This document shows, one piece after another, positions 1 to 8,523 of a DNA stretch of 64,000 nucleotides. Origin of the DNA: Oscillospiraceae bacterium HV4-5-C5C (lineage in GTDB: Bacteria > Bacillota > Clostridia > Saccharofermentanales > Fastidiosipilaceae); NCBI GenBank assembly GCA_012034405.1, contig JAAVLZ010000005.1, forward strand, positions 88,719-152,718. Direction: 5' to 3'. A program made the translations under genes and the position numbers. How positions within the stretch are numbered: position 1 is the first letter of the stretch; each line of letters begins with the position of its first letter. The notes beneath the pieces are model-generated. The model saw only the letters and a list, made by a program, of their open reading frames with translations. It searched no databases and had not been told where the DNA came from.

Positions 1-679
1 AAAATATCTCTCGTTTTTTCTGGCCGATATAGAATTCTTTCTCACGTTTACTGAAAAGGATCTGTACCGCCATAGCCAGGCCTATGGACAACGCAAAGGG
101 TATTGCTTCATACCGGGTCAGAAACATCCCCACAAAACCGCCGCCCATACTAAGCAGCCAGCGCGCGCGGCCATCTTTCATCCAGCGGGTTAAGTCACAA
201 ATCACAAGGATGCCAAAACAAATGAACAGCATTTCGCTCATGCCGTTAGCACCATAAAAGAAGACATATGGGTTAAAGGCATACAGCAGCGTCAGGGTCA
301 CCGACCAGAAGCGACTGACCTGAAAGGCCTGAAAGGTGGTCAGGAGCTTCTTGACTGACCAACCGGCAAAGAAGGCCGTCATGATGGCCGCGCCAATACC
401 TTTGGTAGCAAAGGGGCGCCACAGTTTAGCCAGGGCTATAAAGGGCAGCTGCAGGAAGCTTGGCAGCGGATTCCAGACCAGGCCCATGGAGGTTAGGCGA
501 TAGGGCTTGCAGAACAAGACATAGAAAGCATTGGCTGTCCGGCTGGAGGCATCTCCCAGTAAAAAGCCCCGGCCATAACCCAGGTATATGCCCCAGGCTG
601 CTTCTAAGGCAAAAACCAGCACCGCCAGAAGCCAGGCCAGCCGGGTAGCTTTGGTGTGATTACTGTCGCGCGCGGTCAT
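1..679 (-). CDS. Polytopic membrane protein, GT-C glycosyltransferase-like (partial, C-terminus outside window)
   Basis: An open frame runs on the minus strand from an ATG at 677-679 to the window edge without a stop, giving about 226 residues. It is very hydrophobic with several transmembrane segments. It aligns almost end to end with the N-terminal half of the protein at 22830-24368: both share EAAWGIYLGYG, SRTANAFYVLF, KPYRLTSMGLVWNPLP, LAKLWRP, FNPYVFFYGANGMSE and RYEAIPFAL. An acidic residue in the first outer loop (LLGDASSR) is what GT-C fold enzymes use, so a polyprenyl-phosphate-sugar-dependent glycosyltransferase is the likely role; this is inference. It lies just downstream of a GDP-mannose pyrophosphorylase gene in the same direction (22 bp gap), which suggests a mannose-related surface glycan. 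It could instead be a polysaccharide assembly protein of unknown activity. Confidence 0.75.
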   Translation of the reverse strand, partial: MTARDSNHTKATRLAWLLAVLVFALEAAWGIYLGYGRGFLLGDASSRTANAFYVLFCKPYRLTSMGLVWNPLPSFLQLPFIALAKLWRPFATKGIGAAIMTAFFAGWSVKKLLTTFQAFQVSRFWSVTLTLLYAFNPYVFFYGANGMSEMLFICFGILVICDLTRWMKDGRARWLLSMGGGFVGMFLTRYEAIPFALSIGLAMAVQILFSKREKEFYIGQKKREIF

Positions 680-701
680 ATATGCATCCTTACCTGATTA
701 C

Positions 702-2144
702 TCAATCAGACCGCTGAAACAGCAGCAGCTCTGCGCCAGCCCGGCAGCCAAATAAATCTGGCTGTTGACCGGCCATAAAGCTACAGGTTTCGCCTTGACT
801 CAGCAATTTGGATTCTCGATCCTGCCAGAACTGAATTTGACCCGTTAAGACCAGGATGGTTATAGCGGTGTCTGAATCCACGTAAGTCTGGGCCAGTTGC
901 TGCGGGTTTATTTTCAGCAAGCGTAAAGCATAGCCGCCGGTTGATAAATCAGGGTGGTCGGCTTGAGGCCTGTGATGATCCCAGCTCACCTTTCCGGCTT
1001 GAATATGCGCCGTCGGTGCCGCCTGGCTTGTGTAGATAACGGTGGAACTGCCCCAGGAAGCCTGGATGAAGGTAGGCCGATGCGGCAGTTGGCGGACACA
1101 TTCCTTCAACTTGCTGTCATCCGGATTATCTGACAGGTAGATGCCGTCATAGCTGGCAATCAGCAGCAGATCATGCAAATGATTTACAATCACCGGGATA
1201 TGGGTCTGATTGATAACCAAAGCCGGCTCCGGGCCCTTGTCTGAATCCGTATTCACCGATTCAACCATCTCTTCCGCCGTCAGCTCCTGGGCCTTGCGGT
1301 AATAAGTGCGGACCGATTGCCAGGATCCGGTATCCGTCCAGGTGCCGGTATAAGGCGCGACGGCCAGAGCAGGCTGGTATTGCAGCACCTCATAATCAAA
1401 ACTTTGCCGGGGTAGCTGTGCATAGAGTGTCCGTAAGCTGGTATAGCTGCCGGGCAGCGCGCGATCCTGCAGCAAGTTCAGCATAAACTGCAGTTTAAAG
1501 CAGAAGACACCGGCGTTCCAGAGCGCTCCGGCAGCCAGCAAGTCTGCGGCCAGGTCCTGATCCGGCTTCTCCACAAAGCGTAAAACCGGCTGCCAGCCCG
1601 AGGCCGATTTACCGCGGCTCATGTCACCGGCCTGCTCTGCCGGTGACAGCACAGGCGACTGCGGAACAAGGTAGCCATAACTGGAGCTGGCAGAATCAGG
1701 CTTGATCCCCATCAGGACAACCTCTGCCCCGCTATCCTCAAGATACCCCGGTAAACGGCTGATCAGCTGATAATAAGCCGGGCCCGCACAGGTATCAACC
1801 GGGATAAAGCAGACGATTTCCTCCAGCGGGCGGTCCAGAACGGAATATATATAGGTGCAGGTCAGCGCAATCGCGGCAAAGGTATCATGCGAAAACGGTT
1901 CTGTCACCACCTGTGCTCCAGGAAGCTGTTGATGCATTTCAGTCAGCTGATTTTCGCCTGCGCAAATGAGGCAGCGCTGCTCCAGGCCGGCAGAAGCAAG
2001 ACCCCGCCAGGCCAGCTGCAGCATGGATAGGGGCCGGTCTGTATCCGGAGAGGCAAAAATCGGGATAAATTGCTTAGCTCTGCTGGCGACCGATAATGGC
2101 CATAACCTGGTACCCGACCCGCCGGATAAAATAACCGAATACAT
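702..2144 (-). CDS. manC: Mannose-1-phosphate guanylyltransferase (GDP-mannose pyrophosphorylase)
   Basis: Makes GDP-mannose from mannose 1-phosphate and GTP in the cytoplasm. The N-terminus carries the nucleotidyltransferase signature GGSGTRLWPLS and a sugar-binding FVEKPD motif near residue 205. I use the ATG at 2142-2144 because GGGAGGGGGG lies just before it; an in-frame ATG eight codons upstream lacks such a site. At 480 residues it has the length of the bifunctional ManC/AlgA type, with a C-terminal cupin-like region, but I do not find the usual phosphomannose isomerase motif (QxHxxRxEHW) there, so isomerase activity is doubtful. It stands immediately upstream of the membrane glycosyltransferase-like gene and divergent from a GT2 gene, consistent with supplying an activated sugar for a surface polymer. 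Confidence 0.85.
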   Translation of the reverse strand: MYSVILSGGSGTRLWPLSVASRAKQFIPIFASPDTDRPLSMLQLAWRGLASAGLEQRCLICAGENQLTEMHQQLPGAQVVTEPFSHDTFAAIALTCTYIYSVLDRPLEEIVCFIPVDTCAGPAYYQLISRLPGYLEDSGAEVVLMGIKPDSASSSYGYLVPQSPVLSPAEQAGDMSRGKSASGWQPVLRFVEKPDQDLAADLLAAGALWNAGVFCFKLQFMLNLLQDRALPGSYTSLRTLYAQLPRQSFDYEVLQYQPALAVAPYTGTWTDTGSWQSVRTYYRKAQELTAEEMVESVNTDSDKGPEPALVINQTHIPVIVNHLHDLLLIASYDGIYLSDNPDDSKLKECVRQLPHRPTFIQASWGSSTVIYTSQAAPTAHIQAGKVSWDHHRPQADHPDLSTGGYALRLLKINPQQLAQTYVDSDTAITILVLTGQIQFWQDRESKLLSQGETCSFMAGQQPDLFGCRAGAELLLFQRSD

Positions 2145-2206
2145 GCGCCCCCCTCCCTGACTTTTCACGAATTTCCAGTGCCAACACGCACGATAAACGA
2201 ACGAAT

Positions 2207-2220
2207 GCGATTATTATCGC
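2207..2220. promoter_or_regulatory. Palindrome in the divergent manC / GT2 promoter region
   Basis: GCGATTATTATCGC is a perfect inverted repeat (GCGAT / ATCGC, four-base spacer) in the 236-bp AT-rich gap between the divergent genes. A TATAAT-like box for the minus strand lies at about 2232-2237 (complement of ATTATA), upstream of manC. An operator role is inference. Confidence 0.3.
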
Positions 2221-2380
2221 ACATTTTATATTATACGATATTATTAATCTTCTTTGTATTTAAGATGTAAACATTTTGATCAATGTCTGCGGCAGACAGC
2301 GGTTTTTTGCGGTAAGATAAGAAAAAGTTCGTTCATTCTATAAAAGCCAAAGCAGATTGATCATCTTTAAGGAGTCATGT

Positions 2381-3364
2381 ATGTGCTGTCTATATTTTGT
2401 ACTCCCCTGTTACAACGAAGAAGCTGTGCTCCCGCTTACCAACCAGCGGTTGCTGCTTAAAGTGGAGCAGTTAATTCAAAGCGGACAGATTTCCCCTGTG
2501 AGTAAAATCGTTTATGTTAATGATGGTTCCAAAGACCAGACCTGGCAGCTGATCCAACGCTATTCCCGGGAGTCAGCCCTGGTAGCCGGCATTGATTTAT
2601 CCCGGAACCGCGGCCATCAAAACGCGCTGTTGGCCGGTTTAATGACCGTAAAGGACGCCGCGGACGCCGTCATCTCAATGGACGCGGATTTGCAGGATGA
2701 CCTGAACGCGGTTGATGAAATGCTCGCCAGATTCAAGCAGGGGATTGATGTTGTATATGGGGTCAGGAGTTCCCGCCAGCAGGATACTTTTGCCAAACGC
2801 TTTACCGCTGAACTGTTTTATAAGTTTATGAACCTGCTGGGTGCTCATACGGTCTTTAATCATGCGGATTTCAGGCTGATGAGCCAAAAAGCGCTGAATG
2901 GTCTGGCTGAATTCAAAGAGGTCAATATTTTTCTCCGCGGCCTGGTCCCTCTGGTCGGTTATTCCGCGGATTATGTATATTACGAACGGAAAGAGCGAGC
3001 AGCGGGGACCAGTAAATACACCTTATCTAAAATGCTGGGGCTGGCGGTGGATGGCATAACTTCCATGAGTATAAGGCCGATCCGCCTGATCGGCCTGGTC
3101 GGTTTTTTCAGTTTGCTGGTCAGCCTTGTCATGTTGATTTATTCATTTGTGCAGCATGCGGCCGGCAACACCCAGCCCGGCTGGACCAGCCTGATGATCA
3201 GCATTTGGTTTTTGGGCGGCCTGAACCTGCTCAGTCTCGGTGTAGTGGGAGAGTACGTCGGTAAAACTTACCTGGAAAGTAAACACCGTCCCCGCTTCCT
3301 TATTAATAGGTCCACCGGGCTGGACCCTGACCCGCAGCCGGCTGCCGGACCGGCTGAGACTTAG
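2381..3364 (+). CDS. GT2 family glycosyltransferase, GtrB/DPM1-like, with C-terminal membrane helices
   Basis: Likely transfers a sugar from a nucleotide sugar to undecaprenyl phosphate at the inner face of the membrane. The family-2 fold is plain: CYNEE near the start, NDGSKD, DLSRNRGHQ, then the metal-binding MDADLQDD region, and a later YYERKERAAGTSKYTLSKM stretch typical of GtrB/YkcC/DPM1 proteins. Two transmembrane segments follow (about residues 230-255 and 272-298). The start is ATG at 2381 with AAGGAG six bases upstream; a TTG 24 bases earlier overlaps that ribosome site and is unlikely. It is divergent from manC, so GDP-mannose could be its donor, but GtrB relatives mostly use UDP-glucose and the substrate cannot be read from sequence. 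Confidence 0.85.
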   Translation: MCCLYFVLPCYNEEAVLPLTNQRLLLKVEQLIQSGQISPVSKIVYVNDGSKDQTWQLIQRYSRESALVAGIDLSRNRGHQNALLAGLMTVKDAADAVISMDADLQDDLNAVDEMLARFKQGIDVVYGVRSSRQQDTFAKRFTAELFYKFMNLLGAHTVFNHADFRLMSQKALNGLAEFKEVNIFLRGLVPLVGYSADYVYYERKERAAGTSKYTLSKMLGLAVDGITSMSIRPIRLIGLVGFFSLLVSLVMLIYSFVQHAAGNTQPGWTSLMISIWFLGGLNLLSLGVVGEYVGKTYLESKHRPRFLINRSTGLDPDPQPAAGPAET

Positions 3365-3645
3365 CTCAAATGATCTCCCAGGCGACGGTCCAATATAAAG
3401 ATTGAGATCTCTGCTGACCTATAACTACCAATGTTGCTTGATCTGCGGCAGGCTCAGACAATCTGAAGCCAGGTGTATCTGAACGTCTGACCGGCCTGAT
3501 AACACTGTATATCCTGCAGGGTTTTCCGGTTTGCGTACAGGATAGCTGCAGCAATCCTGATGAGCTTGATATCTGAATGTCTGCTGCTAATATGAGTCGG
3601 AAGATAAGGATCGTCTTACCTCCGGGTAAGTTAAAGGAGCTGGTC

Positions 3646-4902
3646 ATGATTGAAACCTATGATGTCGTCATTGCAGGAAGCGGACCGGCAGGCTTAAGCG
3701 CTGCCGTAACCGCCAGTCGTATGGGCTGCAGCGTGGCGCTGCTTGAACGCAACGGGATCATTGGCGGCAATCTGACGTCCGGTTATGTCGGTCCGGTCAT
3801 GGGTTCGGTCTCTTCCGGCAGTATCCGTGAGGAGATTCTGGAGCTGTCAGGCAGCCAGCAGGACGATTTATACTACGACTGTGAACAAATGAAAATCAGC
3901 TTGATTGAATGGCTGGCTGAAACCAGCGTTGATGTCTATCTTTTAAGTACGCTCATTTCAGCGCAAAAACAAGGTTCCAGCTTGACGCAAGTGCAAATTG
4001 TAACGCCTGGTGGCCTCATCCAGCTGGCCGGAAAGGTCTTTATTGACGCCACCGGCGATGGTACCTTAGCAGCGCTGGCCGGCGCCGCCTGGCAGCAGGG
4101 CCGGGAAGCCGATGGTCTGACCCAGCCGGCTACCCTCATGTTCACCCTGGATCATATTGATCCGGCTGTTAGCCTGCAGTGCCGGCATGAAGAAGATGAT
4201 TCCTTGATAAACGGAACATCTTATCTTGGATTATGCCGGCAGGCGGAGAGAGATGGGCGGTTGCCGGCAAATGTCTCTATCGTCCGGCTATACCGTACCG
4301 TCAATCCGGGAGAACGGATGGTGAACGCGACCCAGGCAAACTTTGTTAATGGTCTGGATCCCCGGGCGCTGGCCCCGGCGCAGGTTAATCTGCGCCGGCA
4401 GATGCGGCAGGTGCACCAATTTCTTAAGGATACGGTTCCGGGCTTTGAAAGCAGCCGGATCCGGAGCAGTTCAGACGGTATTGGCATCCGTGAAACCCGC
4501 AGAATCGAGGGCGACTATATCCTGACCGCGGAGGATTTGCTTCAGGGGCGGCAGTTTGAGGATGCCATCGTCCATCAGGCAAGCTTTCCGCTGGATATTC
4601 ATAATCCAAACGGTGGCGGACAGGCTGAATCTGAGGGCTGCCCGCCCAAAGCCCAGCCGTATGACATTCCTTACCGGGCCTTGCTTCCACGGGGGATTGA
4701 GCAGTTGCTCCTGGCCGGGCGCTGTATATCCGGGACCCACCGGGCGCATGCTTCCTACCGGGTGATGGGAATTTGCATGGCTACCGGGCAGGCAGCCGGA
4801 GCCGCAGCTGCTTTGTGCGCCCGGAGCGCGGTCAGTCCCCGCAACCTGGATGTTCGTTTATTACGGACCGCTCTGGCCCAGCAGGGTGTCTGCCTGGATT
4901 GA
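3646..4902 (+). CDS. FAD-dependent oxidoreductase (FAD_oxidored family)
   Basis: A 419-residue flavoprotein. It begins with the dinucleotide-binding motif VVIAGSGPAGLSAAV, has the second FAD contact ATGDGTLAALAGA near residue 145, a GIRETRRI motif near 280, and ends with the family hallmark LLAGRCISGTHRAHASYRVM and ATGQAAGAAAAL. This matches the PF12831 group, which sits in carbohydrate loci of Bacteroidota and Bacillota and whose substrates are mostly unknown. The ATG at 3646 has TAAAGGAG seven bases upstream; an upstream in-frame ATG at 3577 has no ribosome site. It is convergent with an ArsR-type regulator and near a sugar ABC operon, so oxidation of a sugar or a sugar-derived acid is a reasonable guess. 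Confidence 0.85.
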   Translation: MIETYDVVIAGSGPAGLSAAVTASRMGCSVALLERNGIIGGNLTSGYVGPVMGSVSSGSIREEILELSGSQQDDLYYDCEQMKISLIEWLAETSVDVYLLSTLISAQKQGSSLTQVQIVTPGGLIQLAGKVFIDATGDGTLAALAGAAWQQGREADGLTQPATLMFTLDHIDPAVSLQCRHEEDDSLINGTSYLGLCRQAERDGRLPANVSIVRLYRTVNPGERMVNATQANFVNGLDPRALAPAQVNLRRQMRQVHQFLKDTVPGFESSRIRSSSDGIGIRETRRIEGDYILTAEDLLQGRQFEDAIVHQASFPLDIHNPNGGGQAESEGCPPKAQPYDIPYRALLPRGIEQLLLAGRCISGTHRAHASYRVMGICMATGQAAGAAAALCARSAVSPRNLDVRLLRTALAQQGVCLD

Positions 4903-4934
4903 ACCGGAGGGGAAGCGCCATTCACTGCAAACGA

Positions 4935-5885
4935 TCATTCATTGGCATAGGCTACTTTCATGATGATATCCTGCGGATAATCACCGAAATTTTTGCCAAA
5001 GAGATTTAACCCGCCTATATAAGTCTGACTCGCATCCGTATAGATACGGAAGGCCAGATAGTAACCCCGGTCCACCCCCAGATCTTTCAGTTTAAACTGC
5101 GAAACCAGCTGGTCATTAATATAGCAGCCTTTATGATTAATGATCAGCCGCTTTATCTCTCCAAATTGTGTCGAGCTGCTGCCCCACCACAGAGGATTCT
5201 GATAGCCTCTGCGCCCGCCGTAATCGCCTTTCAGACGGAAAGACGCTACTTTGCAGCCGTTGATATCGATCCCGATATCAGAGGGCCAGTCATTATTGTA
5301 GCCAGGCGCTTCCGCGCAGATCTCAAAGCTGAACTCAATTTCAGCCAGCTGATGGTCCCTGATAATCGCATTGGGAATATGATATTCAAGATAGCCTTTG
5401 GATAGCCAGATCAGCTGCGCATTAATATGCTTGGTTGAATAAAAGCTATCAACATTGTCCTCCAGCTCAATAAATGACGTACTGGAAACCAGTCCGCAAG
5501 GGGCGGAGACCTCACAGCTGACATATTGACCAATCGGTATATAAACCCGCTGTTCAACCAGCATGCGCTTGGCCGCGACATGCTCAAATATATCCAGCCA
5601 GATATCTGACGCGGCAATGCCGCAGAGTTTTTTAGTGCCGCGCATACCCGGTTTGGCAGTAATCGTTATGATGTGCGCCTGCTGCAGGATTTTGGTGTGC
5701 ATGGAAACAGTTGACAGGGGCAGCATGAGAGCTGCCGCCAGTTCACTGATGGTCATGGCGTGATCCACTAACAGCTTCAGAATACTCAAACGCACCTCAG
5801 AAGCAATAGCTTTACAAATCTGCGCGGAATATTCTACGTTATCCAGATTCAGATTTATTTTTTCTTTACCACTAATACTTAGCAT
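4935..5885 (-). CDS. ArsR-type winged-helix regulator with a large C-terminal sensor-like domain
   Basis: A DNA-binding protein of 316 residues, much longer than classic ArsR repressors (about 100). Residues 20-100 hold the winged helix (AIASEVRLSILKLLVDH, then ISELAAALMLPLSTVSMHTKIL). The remaining 200 residues are rich in aromatic residues and beta-strand-like patterns (YLEYHIPNAI, INGCKVASFRLKGDYGG, NPLWWGSSSTQFGEIK) and look like a jelly-roll ligand-binding region; no cysteine metal site of the ArsR type is visible. AAGGAGGTGAGAAGCT precedes the ATG at 5885. It is divergent from the CUT1 operon beginning at 6170, which it probably controls together with the convergent oxidoreductase gene; a sugar effector is inference. 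Confidence 0.8.
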   Translation of the reverse strand: MLSISGKEKINLNLDNVEYSAQICKAIASEVRLSILKLLVDHAMTISELAAALMLPLSTVSMHTKILQQAHIITITAKPGMRGTKKLCGIAASDIWLDIFEHVAAKRMLVEQRVYIPIGQYVSCEVSAPCGLVSSTSFIELEDNVDSFYSTKHINAQLIWLSKGYLEYHIPNAIIRDHQLAEIEFSFEICAEAPGYNNDWPSDIGIDINGCKVASFRLKGDYGGRRGYQNPLWWGSSSTQFGEIKRLIINHKGCYINDQLVSQFKLKDLGVDRGYYLAFRIYTDASQTYIGGLNLFGKNFGDYPQDIIMKVAYANE

Positions 5886-5940
5886 AGCTTCTCACCTCCT
5901 TTTTGATCATATCATTCAATTTTTCTGAAGTAAATGGTGA

Positions 5941-6004
5941 TTGACAGATGAAATACATAAAATATACAAAATCAGGTTGAAGGCCGTATAAAAGGTGTTA
6001 AAAT
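5941..6004 (+). promoter_or_regulatory. Candidate promoters for the CUT1 operon
   Basis: Two sigma-A-like pairs lie upstream of the binding-protein gene: TTGACA at 5941 with TATACA at 5963 (16-base spacer), and TTGAAG at 5977 with TAAAAT at 5999 (16-base spacer). Which one is used cannot be decided from sequence. Confidence 0.45.
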
Positions 6005-6017
6005 GAATAATGTAATC

Positions 6018-6042
6018 TGATGTATCCGCTTCAGATACGTCA
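6018..6042. promoter_or_regulatory. Inverted repeat, candidate operator for the ArsR-type regulator
   Basis: TGATGTATC (6018-6026) faces GATACGTCA (6034-6042) with a seven-base spacer and one mismatched pair. A perfect ten-base palindrome CAATATATTG follows directly at 6041-6050. Both lie just after the promoter boxes, where a repressor would act. Confidence 0.4.
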
Positions 6043-6169
6043 ATATATTGATATTGCTATTAATATAAAGTATATTCCCAAGATATTCTGCGGTGAAAGG
6101 AGGTTTGATTTTCGATTTTATTAATAGCTGCAAATTTTCAGAAGTATTAACAGTTCTTAGGAGGAAGAT

Positions 6170-7546
6170 ATGAAAAAATTGATCAGTGTTGTCCTGGCCA
6201 GCAGCTTGCTGCTGACCCTGGCTGCCTGCAGTTCAGGTAGCAGCAGTTCATCCACCACCGCAGCAGCCACAACCACAGCTGCAGGCGGCCAGGCCACTTC
6301 GGACGCAGCCGGCAGCAGCAGTGCCGGGACCACCAGTGCCGAGACCACCGATATCAAGGGCAAGACCATTGAAGTCGCGGTCAATTATACCGGCCAGTCC
6401 CTCACCACCTTTGAAGAGGTTGTGGATGATTTTCAGAACGAAACGGGTGCCACGGTTGAATTAGCTGCTTACGGCGATGATTATGAAAGCACCTTAAAGA
6501 CCCGGATGGCCTCCAATGAATTACCGGATATTTTTGTTACCCACGGCTGGTCCATCCTTCGCTATAAAGAGTATCTGCAGGATCTGCGCAACGAATCCTG
6601 GGTCAGTACTTATGATCCCTCTGCGTTGGGCGTTATTCAGGACACGGATGGCTCCATTTATGTGCTGATGATTTCCGAGCTGGCCAACGGGACCCTGGTT
6701 AATCTGGATGCCTGTGAAAAAGCGGGTGTCGACCCCTATTCAATTTATGACTGGGATGATTTTACCGAAGCTTGCCAAAAACTGAAAGATGCCGGCATAA
6801 CCCCTATTGCCACCACTGCTGATAATGCCGGCACCATGTGCAATTATGCCGGGACCTGGCTCAGCTATGAAAATGAAACCTCTAATGACTCTGCTGCTAT
6901 GCTGGACGGCACTTATGACTGGACCAGCTATCAGGATACGGTCCTGAAGTATTTATCCGACTGGATGGATAAAGGTTTTTATCCTGATGATGTAGCTACA
7001 GTTTCTGACACGGATCTGCAAGAGCGTTTTGCCAACAATGAGATCGCCTTCTACCTGGGCAACGACCCATCATGGTTAATTTCCGCCAAGCAGCTAAATG
7101 CGGATGGCAATTACGCTTTCCTGCCGTCTTTTGCTTCTACCACGGACGGCGCTCAGTTTGTCGGCATTGGTGAAGGTGACGCGTTTGGTATCTGGAAAGA
7201 TAGCAAAGAGACGGACGCTGCCAAAGTATTTCTGAATTATCTGACCCGTACGGAAGTCTGCACCAAGATTAATAATGTTACCGGTAAAATTGGTGCGATA
7301 ACCACGGCAACTGAAACGGATGACAGCTACGGTCAGCAGTTATTTGCTACCATGCAATCCAAGTACCCCAATGTCTTTTATGAGAATCTGTGGGACCGCA
7401 AGTACATGCCGTCAGGTATGTGGCCGATCTTTGGGAATGCTGCTCAAATGCTTTTTGAAGACCACAGTGCGGACGGACAGACAGCTGTCAAAGAGTATTT
7501 AAGTGAAAACTATAAAGATCTTTATGAAGCAGCTCAGAGTGATTAA
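6170..7546 (+). CDS. Sugar-binding lipoprotein of a CUT1 ABC transporter (family 1)
   Basis: Captures an oligosaccharide outside the cell and hands it to the permeases encoded next. The signal peptide ends in the lipobox LAAC with Cys20 as lipid-anchored residue, followed by a Ser/Thr/Ala-rich linker to about residue 65. The mature part has the family-1 pattern: VDDFQNETGATVE, ASNELPDIFVTHG, NLDACEKAGVDPYS, ISAKQLNADGNYAFLPSF. Length (458) is normal for MalE/MsmE-like proteins. TAGGAGGAAGAT precedes the ATG. A hairpin separates it from the permease genes. The ligand is not readable, although the GH43-type enzyme at the end of the operon suggests arabino- or xylo-oligosaccharides. Confidence 0.92.
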   Translation: MKKLISVVLASSLLLTLAACSSGSSSSSTTAAATTTAAGGQATSDAAGSSSAGTTSAETTDIKGKTIEVAVNYTGQSLTTFEEVVDDFQNETGATVELAAYGDDYESTLKTRMASNELPDIFVTHGWSILRYKEYLQDLRNESWVSTYDPSALGVIQDTDGSIYVLMISELANGTLVNLDACEKAGVDPYSIYDWDDFTEACQKLKDAGITPIATTADNAGTMCNYAGTWLSYENETSNDSAAMLDGTYDWTSYQDTVLKYLSDWMDKGFYPDDVATVSDTDLQERFANNEIAFYLGNDPSWLISAKQLNADGNYAFLPSFASTTDGAQFVGIGEGDAFGIWKDSKETDAAKVFLNYLTRTEVCTKINNVTGKIGAITTATETDDSYGQQLFATMQSKYPNVFYENLWDRKYMPSGMWPIFGNAAQMLFEDHSADGQTAVKEYLSENYKDLYEAAQSD

Positions 7547-7573
7547 GCTTGACTAACAAATAGACAAATCAGC

Positions 7574-7616
7574 AAGGCTGTCTCGAGACCGCAGTTGAGA
7601 GATGGCCTTCCTGTTT
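7574..7616 (+). terminator. Hairpin between binding-protein and permease genes (attenuator)
   Basis: AAGGC...TCTC (from 7574) pairs with GAGA...GCCTT (to 7609), followed by CCTGTTTT. The stem is imperfect and the T run short, so partial termination is likely, lowering permease expression relative to the binding protein. Confidence 0.5.
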
Positions 7617-7653
7617 TATCCCGGTATATCCTCAAAAAGGAGGCTGATCTCAG

Positions 7654-8523
7654 ATGCAGAAGAGCAAGCGCGCCTATATCCTGCTGACCATCCCCGCCAT
7701 TGTCATGGTAGTTGCCTTTATTGCCTTTCCGCTGGTCAACGGTATTTTAACCTCATTCTATAAATGGAATGGCTATTCTCAGACCCGCAGATTTATCGGC
7801 CTGAGTAACTATTTGTCGGCATTCCAGGATACTTATTTCTGGCGGTCCTTAATCAATACCTTAATATACGGTTTTGGTTCAACCTTACTTCAGAATGTCT
7901 TTGGTCTGTTGATTGCCCTTTTAGTCAATCAGAAATTCAGGGGCAGAAATGCTGTCCGGACCATTGTCTATATGCCCATCATGATCTCCGGTTTCATCAT
8001 GGGTTTGATCTTGTACTATTGTGTCCAGCTGGATGGCGGTGTCTGGAATGATCTGCTGGCGCTCATTGGTGCCGGCCCGATTTACTGGATGAAAACCGGT
8101 GCCAGAGCAACCGCAATCATTACGCTGGTAAACAGCTGGCAGTACTTAGGCTTGTGTATGATCATCTATTTAGCTGGCCTGCAGAACATTCCCAAGATGT
8201 ATCTGGAAGCCGCTCAGATTGACGGTGTCGGGAAATTGGGTGAATTCTTCCACATAACGTTGCCCCTCTTAATGCCGTCAGTCACCACCGCGGTGATCAC
8301 CAACCTGATCGGCGGGTTCAAGCTGTATGACGTGATTGTCTCCCTGTCCGGGGGCGGACCAAACCGGAAGTCGCTTTCGCTCTCCTATTACATACAGCTG
8401 CTGTACTTTAACGATGAAAAAGCCGGCTATGCCGCCGCCATCGGGGTTTTGCTGTTCTTCATCATTTTCATCATTTCCTGGCCGATTAACCAGTTCCTGA
8501 AAAAGAAGGAGGTGGAATACTGA
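7654..8523 (+). CDS. CUT1 sugar ABC transporter permease, MalF/UgpA-like
   Basis: An integral membrane subunit of 289 residues with six predicted helices. It starts with the typical RAYILLTIPAIVMVVAFIAF segment and FTSFYKWNG-like loop, and carries the EAA loop that docks on the ATPase (YLEAAQIDGVGKLGEFFHIT, about residues 188-207). AAGGAGG lies nine bases before the ATG. Its stop overlaps the next start by one base (TGATG), so the two permeases are translationally coupled. No ATPase gene follows; a shared MsmK-type ATPase encoded elsewhere must energise the system. Confidence 0.93.
   Translation: MQKSKRAYILLTIPAIVMVVAFIAFPLVNGILTSFYKWNGYSQTRRFIGLSNYLSAFQDTYFWRSLINTLIYGFGSTLLQNVFGLLIALLVNQKFRGRNAVRTIVYMPIMISGFIMGLILYYCVQLDGGVWNDLLALIGAGPIYWMKTGARATAIITLVNSWQYLGLCMIIYLAGLQNIPKMYLEAAQIDGVGKLGEFFHITLPLLMPSVTTAVITNLIGGFKLYDVIVSLSGGGPNRKSLSLSYYIQLLYFNDEKAGYAAAIGVLLFFIIFIISWPINQFLKKKEVEY

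Noticed and set aside
3366..3645. Small minus-strand frame between the GT2 and FAD oxidoreductase genes
   Set aside because: No ribosome site or conserved motif; the region reads as ordinary spacer with a weak GATCTC/GAGATC repeat.
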